Source: Actinomadura opuntiae (GTDB lineage: Bacteria; Actinomycetota; Actinomycetes; Streptosporangiales; Streptosporangiaceae). Taken from it: a stretch of 64,000 nt of DNA. The notes below the pieces were generated by a model that worked only from the letters and a program-made list of their open reading frames with translations, was not told the origin of the DNA and made no database searches. Location: positions 62,001 to 126,000 of the forward strand of contig NZ_JASNWF010000017.1 in NCBI RefSeq assembly GCF_030283205.1, in the 5' to 3' direction. Each line of letters begins with the position of its first letter. Within the stretch, counting starts at the first letter, position 1. The translations under genes were made by a program, and so were the position numbers. Shown piece after piece: positions 15,601 to 24,820 of the stretch.

Positions 15601-16919
15601 GACGGCCGGCCGCGATGCTGGCCGCGGCGGTGCTGGCCGTCCCGCCGCTCGTCCCGGGCACCGTCCGCGCCGACGAGGTGCGCGACGCGGTCATGCGGGT
15701 GCTGGAGTCGCTGGACGTCCCGCGCGCGTGGACGCTGTCGCGGGGCGCCGGCGCGACCGTGGCCGTCCTGGACTCCGGCGTCGACCCGGCCCAGGCCGAC
15801 CTCGCCGGCTCGGTCACGACCGGCCCCGACTACACCGCGGGCGCGTCGCCGCCCGGCGTCCCGCCGAAACGGCTGCACGGCACCAACATGGCGTCCGTCA
15901 TCGCCGGCCACGGGCACGGCCCCGGCGGCGCCCTCGGCATGGTCGGGGTCGCGCCGCAGGCCCGGCTGCTGGCGCTGCGGGTGATCCTGGAACGCGACGA
16001 ACCGGGCTTCGCGACGTTCACCGGGAACCGCCGGTACGCCGGGACGATCGCGCAGGGCGTCCGGTACGCCGTCGACCACGGCGCCGACGTGATCAACCTG
16101 TCGCTCGGCCGCGCGTACCCGACCGAACGCGAGCGCGCCGCCGTCGCCTACGCCGTCGCCCGGAACGTCGTGGTGGTCGCGGCGGCGGGCAACGGCGGCG
16201 CCGACCGGACGGCCCGGCGCGGCGGCCACACCCAGTACACCTATCCGGCGTCGTTCCCCGGCGTCATCTCCGTCGCCGCCGTGGACGCGCGGGGCCGGCA
16301 CGCGGACTTCTCCAACCGCAACTCGGCCGTCGTCGTGTCGGCGCCGGGCGTCCAGATCATCGGCGCGGGCCCTGGCGACCGGTACTGGATCGGCGACGGC
16401 ACCAGCCCGGCGACCGCGTTCGTCTCCGGCGTCGCGGCGCTCATCAGGGCACGCCATCCCGGCCTCGCCCCCGCGCTGGTCACGCAGGCGATCGTGGCGA
16501 GCACGCAGCACCGGCCGGCCGGCGGCTACGACCTCGGCGTCGGGTTCGGGCAGGTCGACGCGCTGGCCGCGGTCACCGCGTCCGACGCGTTCGCGGGCAC
16601 CCGGATGGACGGCGCGGGCCTTCCCCCGGACCGCCGGTTCGCGGCCGGCGACATCGGACCCGTCCAGGTCGTGCACCGCTCGGGCGCGCTGGTCGTCGGC
16701 TGCGTCGCCATCTGCGCGCTGTCCCTGGCGGGCCTGGTCCTGGCCGGTTGGCGGTGGCGGGGCGGGGACTGGAGAATCGGCGCATGTGGTCGGAACCTGA
16801 CGAGTACGCCGAGGCGGTCCTGGACACGGTGGACCGCATCCCGCCGGGCCGCGTCCTCGCCTACGGGGACATCGCCGAGATGGTGGGGCGGGGCGGGCCG
16901 CGGCAGGTCGGACGGGTGA
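15594..16919 (+). CDS. Mycosin-like S8 subtilisin protease, copy 2
   Basis: A 441-residue paralogue of the protease at 13072. A signal peptide ends near TVRA, and the catalytic Asp (VAVLDSGVD), His (RLHGTNMASVIAGHG), Asn (AAAGNGG) and Ser (DGTSPATAFVSG) are all intact. A membrane helix follows near residues 362-385. The Pro-rich tail of copy 1 is missing. Instead, the frame runs past the helix for about 50 Arg/Trp/Ser-rich residues, overlapping the next gene by 136 bases, which suggests the original stop was lost. The start is a GTG inside GTGCTGA, overlapping the partner gene. Confidence 0.83.
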   Translation: MLRRPAAMLAAAVLAVPPLVPGTVRADEVRDAVMRVLESLDVPRAWTLSRGAGATVAVLDSGVDPAQADLAGSVTTGPDYTAGASPPGVPPKRLHGTNMASVIAGHGHGPGGALGMVGVAPQARLLALRVILERDEPGFATFTGNRRYAGTIAQGVRYAVDHGADVINLSLGRAYPTERERAAVAYAVARNVVVVAAAGNGGADRTARRGGHTQYTYPASFPGVISVAAVDARGRHADFSNRNSAVVVSAPGVQIIGAGPGDRYWIGDGTSPATAFVSGVAALIRARHPGLAPALVTQAIVASTQHRPAGGYDLGVGFGQVDALAAVTASDAFAGTRMDGAGLPPDRRFAAGDIGPVQVVHRSGALVVGCVAICALSLAGLVLAGWRWRGGDWRIGACGRNLTSTPRRSWTRWTASRRAASSPTGTSPRWWGGAGRGRSDG

Positions 16920-17092
16920 TGTCGCTGTTCGGCGGCGGTGTGCCGTGGTGGCGGGTGATCCGCGCGGACGGGCGCCCGCCGGCCTGCAACGAGATCGAGG
17001 CGCACGAGCACTACCGCGCCGAGGGCACCCCGCTGCGCCCGGACGGGCGGCGGGTCGACCTCGCCCGCGCCCGCTGGGACGGCCGCTCCTGA
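16784..17092 (+). CDS. Alkyltransferase-like (ATL) DNA repair protein
   Basis: A 102-residue protein with the C-terminal DNA-binding fold of O6-methylguanine-DNA methyltransferase (AYGDIAEMVGRGGPRQVGRV, helix-turn-helix with the Arg finger). The alkyl-acceptor motif PCHRV is replaced by PWWRV, so it cannot transfer alkyl groups. It should instead flag alkylated guanine for nucleotide excision repair, as known for ATL proteins. The ATG at 16784 lies inside the end of the upstream protease frame. An ATL gene next to adnAB is also seen in mycobacteria, by my recollection (Rv3204). Confidence 0.88.
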   Translation: MWSEPDEYAEAVLDTVDRIPPGRVLAYGDIAEMVGRGGPRQVGRVMSLFGGGVPWWRVIRADGRPPACNEIEAHEHYRAEGTPLRPDGRRVDLARARWDGRS

Positions 17093-17200
17093 CGTCCGGG
17101 GCGGCGGGTCTCCGGTTGCACGCGTTCTCCTCGGGTCACGTTCGCGACATGCGTGCTTTGTGGTCCGAGTTGCCCCGGTGATCTGTTCCAATGAACTGTT

Positions 17201-20200
17201 GTGCCGCCTGCCTCCTACCGTCTCGTGCGCCGCGCGGGTCCCGCGCGCGCCGTCCCGCCCCTGCTCGACGAGCAGCAGCGGCGGGTCGTCGAGCATGCCG
17301 GCGGGCCGATGCTGGTGCTGGCCGGGCCCGGCACCGGCAAGACCACCACGATCGTCGAGGCGGTCGTCGACCGGATCGAGAACCGGGGCGCCGACCCCGA
17401 GCGGGTGCTGGTGCTCACCTTCAGCCGCAAGGCCGCCGGCGAGCTGCGGCAGCGCATCACCGGACGGCTGCGGCGCACGACCCGGACGCCCCTGGCGCTG
17501 ACGTTCCACAGCTACGCCTACGCGCTGATCCGCCGGGACGCGGTGCTGAACGAGGAGCCCGCGCCGCGGCTGCTGTCCGGACCGGAGCAGCTCCTCGAAG
17601 TGCGGCGGCTGCTCGAAGGGGAGCTGGCGGACGGGGCGCGGCAGTGGCCGGAGCGGCTGCGGGCCGCGCTGGCGACGCGCGGGTTCGCCGAGGAGCTGCG
17701 CGACTTCACGCTGCGGGCCGTCGAGCGGCAGCTCAACGCCGAGGAGCTGGTCGCGCTCGGGCGGATGCGCGGGCGCGACGACTGGCCCGCGATCGGCGCG
17801 TTCATGGAGCGCTACGTCGAGCGGTTCCTGCTGGACCCCGTCCCCACCTACGACTACGGCGAGCTGATCTACATGGCCGCCGGGATGCTCGCGGACGAGG
17901 AGGTCCGCATCCGCGAGCGCAACGCCTACGACGCGGTGTTCGTCGACGAGTACCAGGACACCGACCCGGCGCAGGAGGCCCTGCTGCACCTGCTGGCGGG
18001 GGAGGGCCGCGACCTGGTCGTGGTCGGCGACCCCGACCAGTCGATCTACGGGTTCCGCGGCGCGGACGTGCGCGGCATCCAGGAGTTCCCGAACCGCTTC
18101 CTCACCCTGGACGGGCGGCCCGCGCCGGTGGTCGCGCTGCGCACCTGCCGCCGGATGGGCCCGGAGATCCTGGCGGCGTCGCGGCGGATCGCGCGCCGCC
18201 TGCCCGCCGGCTCCGCCGGCAACGCCGCCGAGCACCGCGCCCTCCTCACCCCCGACGAGGCCGAGGAAGGCGAAGTCCGCGCGGTGATCGCCGACTCCGA
18301 AAGCCAGGAGTCGGCCCTGGTCGCGGACGAGCTGCGCCGCGCGCATCTGCTCGACGGGGTGCCGTGGTCGCGGATGGCGGTGCTGGTGCGCAGCGCGGTC
18401 CGGCAGGTGCCGGTCCTGCGGCGGGCGCTGGCGCAGGCGGGTGTCCCGGTCGTCGTCGCGGGCGACGAGGTCCCGCTGATGCAAGAGCCGGCCGTCCGCC
18501 CGTTCCTGGTGCTGCTGCGCGCCGCGCTGAAGAAGGGCTACCTGGACGAGGTCGTCGCGGAGGACCTGCTCACCGGCCCGCTCGGCGGCGCCGACGCGCT
18601 GGCGATGCGGCGCCTCAAGCGCGCGCTGCGCGACCTGGAGGAGCTGTCGGGCGGTCAGCGCCCGCTCGGGGAGCTGCTGGTCGCGGCGGTGAACGATCCG
18701 CGCGAGCTGGTGCCCGTCCACGAGAGGGTGCGCGCCCCCGCCGAACGGGTCGCGACCCTCATCGACGTGGCGCGGCGCAGCGTCCACGACGGCGGGTCCG
18801 CCGAGGACGTGCTGTGGGCGGTGTGGCAGGAGAGCGGCCAGGCCGACGTCCTGCTGGAGCAGAGCGTCAAGGGCGGGACGCGCGGCGCGTCCGCCGACCG
18901 GGACCTGGACGCGGTCGTCGCGCTGTTCGACCACGCGGCCCGGTTCGTCGACCGGCTGCCGCAGGCCGGTCCCGAGCTGTTCGTCGACGACATCGCCGCG
19001 CAGGAGATCGCCGGGGACACCCTCGCCGAGCAGGCGCCGGAGGGCGAGGCCGTCCGGATCCTCACCGCGCACCGCTCCAAGGGCCTGGAGTGGGACGTCG
19101 TCATCGTCGCCGGCGTCCAGGAGGGCGTGTGGCCGGACGTGCGGTTGCGCGGCTCGCTGCTGGGCGTCGAGGAGCTGATCGAGCACGCGGCGGGCGCCGC
19201 CCCCGACTCGGACGCGGCGGCCGGCGCGTCCATGGCGGCCAAGATGCTGGACGAGGAACGCCGCCTGTTCTACGTCGCTGTCACACGCGCGCGCAAACGG
19301 CTCGTGGTGACGGCGGTCGGCGGCGATGACACCGAGGAACGGCCGTCCCGGTTCCTCAACGAGCTGCTGCCCGGCGCGATCGAGCAGTCCCAGCTCGACG
19401 AGAAGACCCGCTGGCTGTCGCTGTCCGCGCTGGTCGCGGACCTGCGGTCGGTGGTGTCCGACCCGACCCGTCCCGAGCCCCTGCGCCGCGCCGCCGCCGG
19501 ACACCTCGCCCGCCTCGCGCGCGCGGGCGTGCGGGGCGCGAGACCCGAGAACTGGTACGCGATCACCGCGCTGTCCGACCCGGGCCCCGCGTTCGCCGAG
19601 GACGAGCAGATCACCATCTCGCCGTCGCAGGTCGAGGCGTTCACCACCTGCGGTCTGCGCTGGCTGCTGGCGTCGGCGGTCGGCGCGCAGGAGGGCGGCC
19701 CGAACGAGTTCAGCACCATGGGCAAGGTCATCCACGCGGTCGCCGAGATGGCCGGCGCGGACGACGGCGTCAGCGAGGTCCACGTCGCCGAGCGCCTCGA
19801 CGAGATCTGGAACGACCTGGACTTCCGCAGCTCCTGGTACTCCGAGAAGCAGCGCGAGCAGGCCGCCGCGATGGTCGACAAGTTCCTCACCTGGCACCGC
19901 GACAACCCCAACGAGGTCGTCGCGCTGGAGGAGTCGTTCAAGGTCGACCTCGGCCGCGTCGTCATCAAGGGCCGCATCGACCGCGCCGAACGCGACGAGC
20001 AGGGCCGCGCCGTCATCATCGACATCAAGACCTCCACCACGGCCGTCCCGAAGGACGACCTGGCCCGCCACCCGCAGCTCGGCGTCTACCAGTACGCGGT
20101 GATGCTCGGCGCGTTCGAGCGGCACGGCCTGATCGAGCCGGGCGGCGCGAAGCTGATCCAGGTCGGCAAGGCCGCCTTCACCGCCAGGGCCCGCGAGCAG

Positions 20201-20377
20201 GAGCAGCCGCCGCCCGCCGAGGACGACGACCCCGAATGGCCCAAGAAGCTGATCGAGGTCGTCGCGACCGGCATGGCCAGCGACGTCTTCCAGGCGCGTG
20301 CGAACGACAAGTGTCGGACGTGTCCCGTACGCTCCTGCTGTCCCGTCCACGACGAGGGCGGACAGGTTGGCGAATGA
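17201..20377 (+). CDS. adnA: AdnA-like helicase-nuclease subunit
   Basis: A 1058-residue UvrD/Rep-like motor joined to a RecB-type nuclease, the AdnA half of the AdnAB end-resection machine. Walker A is LAGPGTGKTTTIVEA near residue 45, motif II is VDEYQDTDPAQEALL near residue 250, and a late helicase motif is TAHRSKGLEWDVV near residue 625. The nuclease module at about residues 800-1050 has VIIDIKTST and GVYQYAV, plus Cys residues in TTCGLRW and the terminal KCRTCPVRSCCPVHD. Those Cys residues fit an iron-sulfur-stabilised nuclease. The GTG start lies after the ATL gene. adnB follows after 75 bases, and the first-gene position and length fit AdnA. Confidence 0.9.
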   Translation: MPPASYRLVRRAGPARAVPPLLDEQQRRVVEHAGGPMLVLAGPGTGKTTTIVEAVVDRIENRGADPERVLVLTFSRKAAGELRQRITGRLRRTTRTPLALTFHSYAYALIRRDAVLNEEPAPRLLSGPEQLLEVRRLLEGELADGARQWPERLRAALATRGFAEELRDFTLRAVERQLNAEELVALGRMRGRDDWPAIGAFMERYVERFLLDPVPTYDYGELIYMAAGMLADEEVRIRERNAYDAVFVDEYQDTDPAQEALLHLLAGEGRDLVVVGDPDQSIYGFRGADVRGIQEFPNRFLTLDGRPAPVVALRTCRRMGPEILAASRRIARRLPAGSAGNAAEHRALLTPDEAEEGEVRAVIADSESQESALVADELRRAHLLDGVPWSRMAVLVRSAVRQVPVLRRALAQAGVPVVVAGDEVPLMQEPAVRPFLVLLRAALKKGYLDEVVAEDLLTGPLGGADALAMRRLKRALRDLEELSGGQRPLGELLVAAVNDPRELVPVHERVRAPAERVATLIDVARRSVHDGGSAEDVLWAVWQESGQADVLLEQSVKGGTRGASADRDLDAVVALFDHAARFVDRLPQAGPELFVDDIAAQEIAGDTLAEQAPEGEAVRILTAHRSKGLEWDVVIVAGVQEGVWPDVRLRGSLLGVEELIEHAAGAAPDSDAAAGASMAAKMLDEERRLFYVAVTRARKRLVVTAVGGDDTEERPSRFLNELLPGAIEQSQLDEKTRWLSLSALVADLRSVVSDPTRPEPLRRAAAGHLARLARAGVRGARPENWYAITALSDPGPAFAEDEQITISPSQVEAFTTCGLRWLLASAVGAQEGGPNEFSTMGKVIHAVAEMAGADDGVSEVHVAERLDEIWNDLDFRSSWYSEKQREQAAAMVDKFLTWHRDNPNEVVALEESFKVDLGRVVIKGRIDRAERDEQGRAVIIDIKTSTTAVPKDDLARHPQLGVYQYAVMLGAFERHGLIEPGGAKLIQVGKAAFTARAREQEQPPPAEDDDPEWPKKLIEVVATGMASDVFQARANDKCRTCPVRSCCPVHDEGGQVGE

Positions 20378-20452
20378 ATCCGGCGGAGCCGGGCGGGGGG
20401 AGCGGGGGGTCGTCCCCCTTCGGAAGGCACTGATTGGCTCGGGGGGAACGAG

Positions 20453-23400
20453 GTGATCACGCCGGGGGAGCTGGCCCGGCTGCTGGAGATCCCGGAGCCG
20501 ACCGAGGAGCAGGCCCGGGTGATCGAGGCGCCGATGGCGCCGATGGCGGTGATCGCGGGCGCCGGGTCCGGCAAGAGCGAGACGATGGCCGCGCGGGTGG
20601 TGTGGCTGGTCGCGAACGGGTTCGTGCGGCCCGAGCGCGTCCTCGGCCTGACCTTCACCCGCAAGGCCGCCGCCGAGCTCGGCGTGCGGGTCCGCAAGCG
20701 GCTGGACAAGCTGCGCGAGGTGCTGCCGGGCGACGAGCTGGAGCGGCTCGGCGGCGAGGCGCTGTTCGACGGCGAGCCGATGGTGTCGACGTACCACTCG
20801 TACGCGGCGCGGCTGTTCGGCGACCACGCGCTGCGCGAGGCGCTGGAGCCGACGATGCGGCTGATCTCGCCGGCGGTCGCGTGGCAGATCTGCTCGCGGG
20901 TCGTGGACGCCTACGACGGGCCGATGGACCGCATCGAGTGGCAGCCCGACACCGTCACCAAGGCCGTCATGGAGCTGTCCGGCGACCTGGCCGAGCACCT
21001 GCGCACCGCCGACGACGTCCGCAAGGTCGGCGCGTGGCTCGACGAGCGGTTCGCCGCGGTGAAGAAGCCGCTGAAGGCGCAGCGCGACATCCTCGCGAAG
21101 CAGGCCGTCCGCGAGCAGATGATGCCGCTGATCGAGAAGTACGCGCGGGCGAAGGCCGACCGGGAGGTCATCGACCACGGCGACCAGATGGCGCTCGCCG
21201 CGCGGATCGCCTACCGGCATCCCGAGGTCGGGATGATCGAGCGGTCGCGGTTCTCCGTCGTGCTGCTCGACGAGTACCAGGACACCAGCCAGGCGCAGCT
21301 CGTCCTGCTGAAGTCGCTGTTCGCGGGCGGGCATCCGGTGACGGCGGTCGGCGACCCGTGCCAGTCGATCTACGGGTGGCGCGGCGCGAGCGCCGGGAAC
21401 CTGCTGCGGTTCGCCCACGACTTCCCGCTGCAACCGGCCGTGGGGTCGGGGCGGCCGATGCCGGCGCCCGTGGTGCAGCTGAGCCGGTCGTTCCGCAACG
21501 GCGAGCAGATCCTCGAGGCCGCCGCGAAGATCCAGGAGGAGCTGCGCGCGGAGACCCGCGCCGTGCCGCGGCTGATCCCCGGCGCCGGGCGCGAGGGGCG
21601 CGGGCGCGTCGAGTGCGCGCTGTTCGCCACCGTCGAGGACGAGGCCGACCGCATCGCCGGGCGCATCGCCGGGCTGATGTCCGGCGACCCGGCGGTCGCG
21701 CCGGACGGCGCCCCGCAGGCCGAGCCGCTCCAGTACTCCGACGTCGCCGTCCTCGCCCGCAAGCGGTCGCAGTTCCCGCTGATCCGGCGGGCGCTGGAGG
21801 CGCGCGGCATCCCCGTCGAGGTCGTCGGGCTCGGCGGGCTGCTGACCGTCCCCGAGGTGCAGGACGTCGTCGCGACCCTGCGCGTCATGCACGACCCGAC
21901 GGCGGGCGCGTCGCTGGCCCGGCTGCTCACCGGCCCGCGCTGGCGGCTCGGCCCCCGCGACCTGGTGGCGCTCGGACGGCGCGCGCGGGCGCTGGCGCAG
22001 GAGTCGGCGCGCGACGTCACCCCGCCCGAGACCGCCGCGGAGGCACCGCCCGAGAGCGGCGACCCGGCGCCGGAAACGGGGGACGACCCGCTCCGGCAGC
22101 TGGTCAGCGAGCTGAACCAGGAGACCGGCAGCCTCGTCGACGCGCTCGACGACCTCGGCGCCCCCGACGCGTACTCGCCGGAGGGATACGGGCGGCTGCG
22201 GCGGCTGCGCGACGAGCTGCGGACGCTGCGCGGCCAGGTCGGCCTGCCGCTGCCCGACCTGGTCAACGAGGTCGAGCGGGCGCTCGGCCTGGACATCGAG
22301 GTCGCCGCCCGGTCCGGCCTCGACCCCGTCACCGCGCGCGCCGACCTGGACGCGTTCATCGACGCCGCCGCCACCTTCGCCGGCGACGCCGAGGACCCGA
22401 CGCTCGGCGCGTTCCTCGCCTACCTCAAGGCCGCCGAGACCGAGGAGTTCGGCCTGGAGGCGGGCCGCGTCGGCGAGACCAACAGCGTCAAGCTGCTGAC
22501 CGTCCACGCGTCCAAGGGCCTGGAGTGGCCGGTCGTCGTCGTGCCGGGCCTGTCGTACGTGCCGCAGAAGAACGGCGGCCCCGCGAAGGGCTCGATCTTC
22601 CCGTCGCCGCCGCAGAACGCGACCCGCTGGACGGCGAACCCGCGCGTCCTGCCGTTCATGCTGCGCGGCGACCGCGCCGACCTGCCGCCGCTGAACGGCC
22701 TGGAGAAGGACGACCTCGCCGCGTTCGACCACGCGTGCTCCGAACGCGACCTGCGCGAGGAGCGGCGGCTCGCCTACGTCGCCGTCACGCGCGCGTCGAG
22801 CCTGCTCATCACCACCGGGTACTGGTGGGGATCGTCGGGGCGCCCGCTCGGGCCGTCGCCGTTCCTGGAGGAGGTCCGCGCGGTGTGCCTCGCCGGGGCC
22901 GGGACGGTCGCGGTGTGGGCCGACCCGCCCGAGGAGGGCGAGACGAACCCGCTGCTCGCCGACCCCGAGGAGGCGCAGTGGCCGGTCGCGCCGGGCGAGC
23001 GCGGCAGGACCGACGCGTCCGCCCGCGAACGGTACGAGGCCGTCGTCGAGGCCGCCCGCATGGTCGAGGACGCGATGGCCGGGCGGAACCGGCTGTGGGC
23101 CGGCGACGCGGGCCTGTCCGACGCCGACCGGGGCCGCATGACGGCGTGGGCGCGCGACGTCGAGCTGCTGCTCGCCGAACGCGACCGGGGACGCGGCGGC
23201 GACGGCCTCCTCGTCGAGCTGCCCGCGCACCTGTCGGTGTCGTCGCTGGTGTCGCTCGCCCGCGACCCGGCGGCGCTGGCCCGGCAGATCCGCCGCCCGA
23301 TGCCGCGCCCGCCCGCCCCGTACGCGCGGCGCGGCACCGCGTTCCACGCCTGGCTGGAGAGCCGCTGGGGCCAGCAGCGCCTCATCGACCCCGACGAGCT

Positions 23401-23815
23401 GCCCGGCGCCGCCGACGAGGGCGCTGCCGACGACGCCCACCTCCTGCGCCTCCAGGAGCGGTTCGAGGAGTCGGAATGGGCGGCCCGCGAGCCCCTCGAC
23501 ATCGAGGTGCCGTTCGAGACCATCATCGGCGACCGGCTGGTCCGCGGCCGGATGGACGCGGTGTTCCGGCGGTCCGGCGGCGGCTACGAGGTCGTCGACT
23601 GGAAGACCGGCCGCCCGCCGTCCGGCGACGACGCCCGGTTCGCGTCCGTGCAGCTCGCCGCGTACCGGCTGGCGTGGGCGGAGCTCGCGGGCGTCGACGT
23701 CGGCCAGGTCAGCGCCGCGTTCCACTACGTCGCCGCGAACACCACCGTCCGGCCGGCGGACCTGCTGGACGCCGCCGGCCTCGCCGCCCTCCTCGAGACC
23801 GTCCCCGCCGCCTGA
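20453..23815 (+). CDS. adnB: AdnB-like helicase-nuclease subunit
   Basis: A 1120-residue UvrD-type helicase fused to a RecB-family nuclease, partner of the upstream gene. It has Walker A (IAGAGSGKSETMAAR near residue 37), motif II (LLDEYQDTSQAQLVLL), QSIYGWRGA, the VHASKGLEWPVVVVPG motif and VAVTRAS. The C-terminal nuclease has EVVDWKTGRPPS and the QLAAYRLAW motif. In mycobacteria AdnB supplies the main ATPase motor and AdnAB resects double-strand breaks for recombination. The GTG start is preceded by GGGGGAACGAG. It works alongside the Ku/LigD cassette at 2.8-5.8 kb, giving the cell both repair routes. Confidence 0.9.
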   Translation: MITPGELARLLEIPEPTEEQARVIEAPMAPMAVIAGAGSGKSETMAARVVWLVANGFVRPERVLGLTFTRKAAAELGVRVRKRLDKLREVLPGDELERLGGEALFDGEPMVSTYHSYAARLFGDHALREALEPTMRLISPAVAWQICSRVVDAYDGPMDRIEWQPDTVTKAVMELSGDLAEHLRTADDVRKVGAWLDERFAAVKKPLKAQRDILAKQAVREQMMPLIEKYARAKADREVIDHGDQMALAARIAYRHPEVGMIERSRFSVVLLDEYQDTSQAQLVLLKSLFAGGHPVTAVGDPCQSIYGWRGASAGNLLRFAHDFPLQPAVGSGRPMPAPVVQLSRSFRNGEQILEAAAKIQEELRAETRAVPRLIPGAGREGRGRVECALFATVEDEADRIAGRIAGLMSGDPAVAPDGAPQAEPLQYSDVAVLARKRSQFPLIRRALEARGIPVEVVGLGGLLTVPEVQDVVATLRVMHDPTAGASLARLLTGPRWRLGPRDLVALGRRARALAQESARDVTPPETAAEAPPESGDPAPETGDDPLRQLVSELNQETGSLVDALDDLGAPDAYSPEGYGRLRRLRDELRTLRGQVGLPLPDLVNEVERALGLDIEVAARSGLDPVTARADLDAFIDAAATFAGDAEDPTLGAFLAYLKAAETEEFGLEAGRVGETNSVKLLTVHASKGLEWPVVVVPGLSYVPQKNGGPAKGSIFPSPPQNATRWTANPRVLPFMLRGDRADLPPLNGLEKDDLAAFDHACSERDLREERRLAYVAVTRASSLLITTGYWWGSSGRPLGPSPFLEEVRAVCLAGAGTVAVWADPPEEGETNPLLADPEEAQWPVAPGERGRTDASARERYEAVVEAARMVEDAMAGRNRLWAGDAGLSDADRGRMTAWARDVELLLAERDRGRGGDGLLVELPAHLSVSSLVSLARDPAALARQIRRPMPRPPAPYARRGTAFHAWLESRWGQQRLIDPDELPGAADEGAADDAHLLRLQERFEESEWAAREPLDIEVPFETIIGDRLVRGRMDAVFRRSGGGYEVVDWKTGRPPSGDDARFASVQLAAYRLAWAELAGVDVGQVSAAFHYVAANTTVRPADLLDAAGLAALLETVPAA

Positions 23816-23833
23816 CGGGTGCTTACCCTGCGT

Positions 23834-23850
23834 CAGTGAGAGTGTCACTG
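23834..23850. promoter_or_regulatory. Palindromic operator-like site upstream of methyltransferase
   Basis: CAGTGA and TCACTG form a perfect inverted repeat around a five-base spacer (GAGTG), 59 bases before the methyltransferase start and just after the adnB stop. A 17-base dyad of this kind suits a dimeric repressor such as GntR or TetR, but no regulator is adjacent. Confidence 0.35.
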
Positions 23851-23909
23851 CCCCTGGCCACCGCACCCCGTTTCGGAGATGATCCGGGGAACGCAACGAG
23901 GGAGGCGAC

Positions 23910-24689
23910 GTGACGGTGACCCACGGCGACAAGGTCGTACGCGAGTTCTCCAAGCAGGCGGCCGGGTTCGCCGACCCGCGGCTGAACGCCGCGTTCACCC
24001 GGCACCTGGACGACCTCGTCCGCTTCATGGATCCCGAACTCGACCTCGACGACAACGTCCTGGAGGTCGCCGCCGGCACCGCGATCGTGTCCCTGGCGAT
24101 CGCGCACCGCGTCCGGCACGTCACCGCCCTCGACCTCACCCCCGCGATGCTCGCCGAGGGCAAGCGCGAGGCCGACCGGCGGGGCCTCACCAACGTCACC
24201 TTCACCGAGGGCGACGCGACCGCGCTGCCCTACCTCGACCGCTCCTTCACCCTCGTCGTGACGCGCTTCTCCCTGCACCAGGTCGCCGACCCCGCCGCCG
24301 TCGTGCGGGAGATGGCCCGGGTCAGCCGGCCGGGCGCCGCGCTGATCATCGCCGACCTCGTCCGGCCGGACGGACTGGAGGGCGACCCCGACCGGATCGA
24401 GCGGCTCCGCGACCCCTCGCACGGCACCCTGCTCACCGGGGCGCGGATCGCGGGCCTCGTCACCGAGGCGGGCGCCGAAGTGAAGCGGTCCCAGCGCATC
24501 GACTTCACCCGGCCGCTGGAGCCGTGGCTGGAGCTGTCGCGGACGCCCGCCGACGCCGCCGCGCGGATCCGCCGGGAGCTGGAGGACGAGCTGGCGGGCG
24601 GCACCGCCACCGGAATGCGGCCGAGCCGCGTGGACGGCGAACTGCACTTCACGCACTCGTACCTGTTCCAGCACGCGGTCGCCGGCTGA
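23910..24689 (+). CDS. Class I SAM-dependent methyltransferase
   Basis: A 259-residue methyltransferase of the UbiE/MenG-like class. The SAM-binding sequence is VLEVAAGTAIVSLAIAHRVR near residue 51. The acidic loop is TALDLTPAML, motif II is FTEGDATALPYLDRSFTLVV, and motif III is SRPGAALIIADLVRP. The substrate is unknown; sequence resemblance is to small-molecule methyltransferases. The GTG at 23910 is preceded by GGGAGGCGAC. It is monocistronic between adnB and the SOS-boxed small gene and marks the left edge of the accessory block. Confidence 0.85.
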   Translation: MTVTHGDKVVREFSKQAAGFADPRLNAAFTRHLDDLVRFMDPELDLDDNVLEVAAGTAIVSLAIAHRVRHVTALDLTPAMLAEGKREADRRGLTNVTFTEGDATALPYLDRSFTLVVTRFSLHQVADPAAVVREMARVSRPGAALIIADLVRPDGLEGDPDRIERLRDPSHGTLLTGARIAGLVTEAGAEVKRSQRIDFTRPLEPWLELSRTPADAAARIRRELEDELAGGTATGMRPSRVDGELHFTHSYLFQHAVAG

Positions 24690-24761
24690 ACGGCGCCTGG
24701 AGCGGAGCGCCGGCGCGTTCCCCTTGAGGGGTACTGATTCGCGTGTTTCGCCCGGATGTTT

Positions 24762-24777
24762 TCGAGCGAATGTTCGA
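24762..24777. promoter_or_regulatory. LexA-type SOS box 1
   Basis: TCGAGC-GAAT-GTTCGA matches the actinobacterial SOS consensus TCGAAC-N4-GTTCGA at 11 of 12 fixed positions. It covers the -35 region (TGTTCG, 24771-24776) of the small gene at 24811. Confidence 0.6.
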
Positions 24778-24804
24778 CGCGCGTCGCTCGTGTGTTCTAT
24801 CTTG

Positions 24805-24820
24805 TCGAACATGGGTTCTA
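24805..24820. promoter_or_regulatory. LexA-type SOS box 2 overlapping the start codon
   Basis: TCGAAC-ATGG-GTTCTA matches TCGAAC-N4-GTTCGA at 11 of 12 fixed positions, and its central ATG is the start codon at 24811. With a -10 of TTCTAT at 24795-24800, the transcription start would fall inside this box, so LexA binding should block initiation. Confidence 0.6.

Noticed and set aside
12116..16919. Type VII (ESX) secretion locus suggested by mycosin-like proteases
   Set aside because: No EccB, EccC, EccD, EccE or WXG100 genes are visible in the window, so only mycosin-like proteases can be claimed.
16526..24205. A 2559-codon open frame on the minus strand across adnA and adnB
   Set aside because: It is the antisense shadow of two genes with clear helicase and nuclease motifs; its translation is His/Arg/Gly/Ala-rich with no domain, typical of GC-rich antisense frames.
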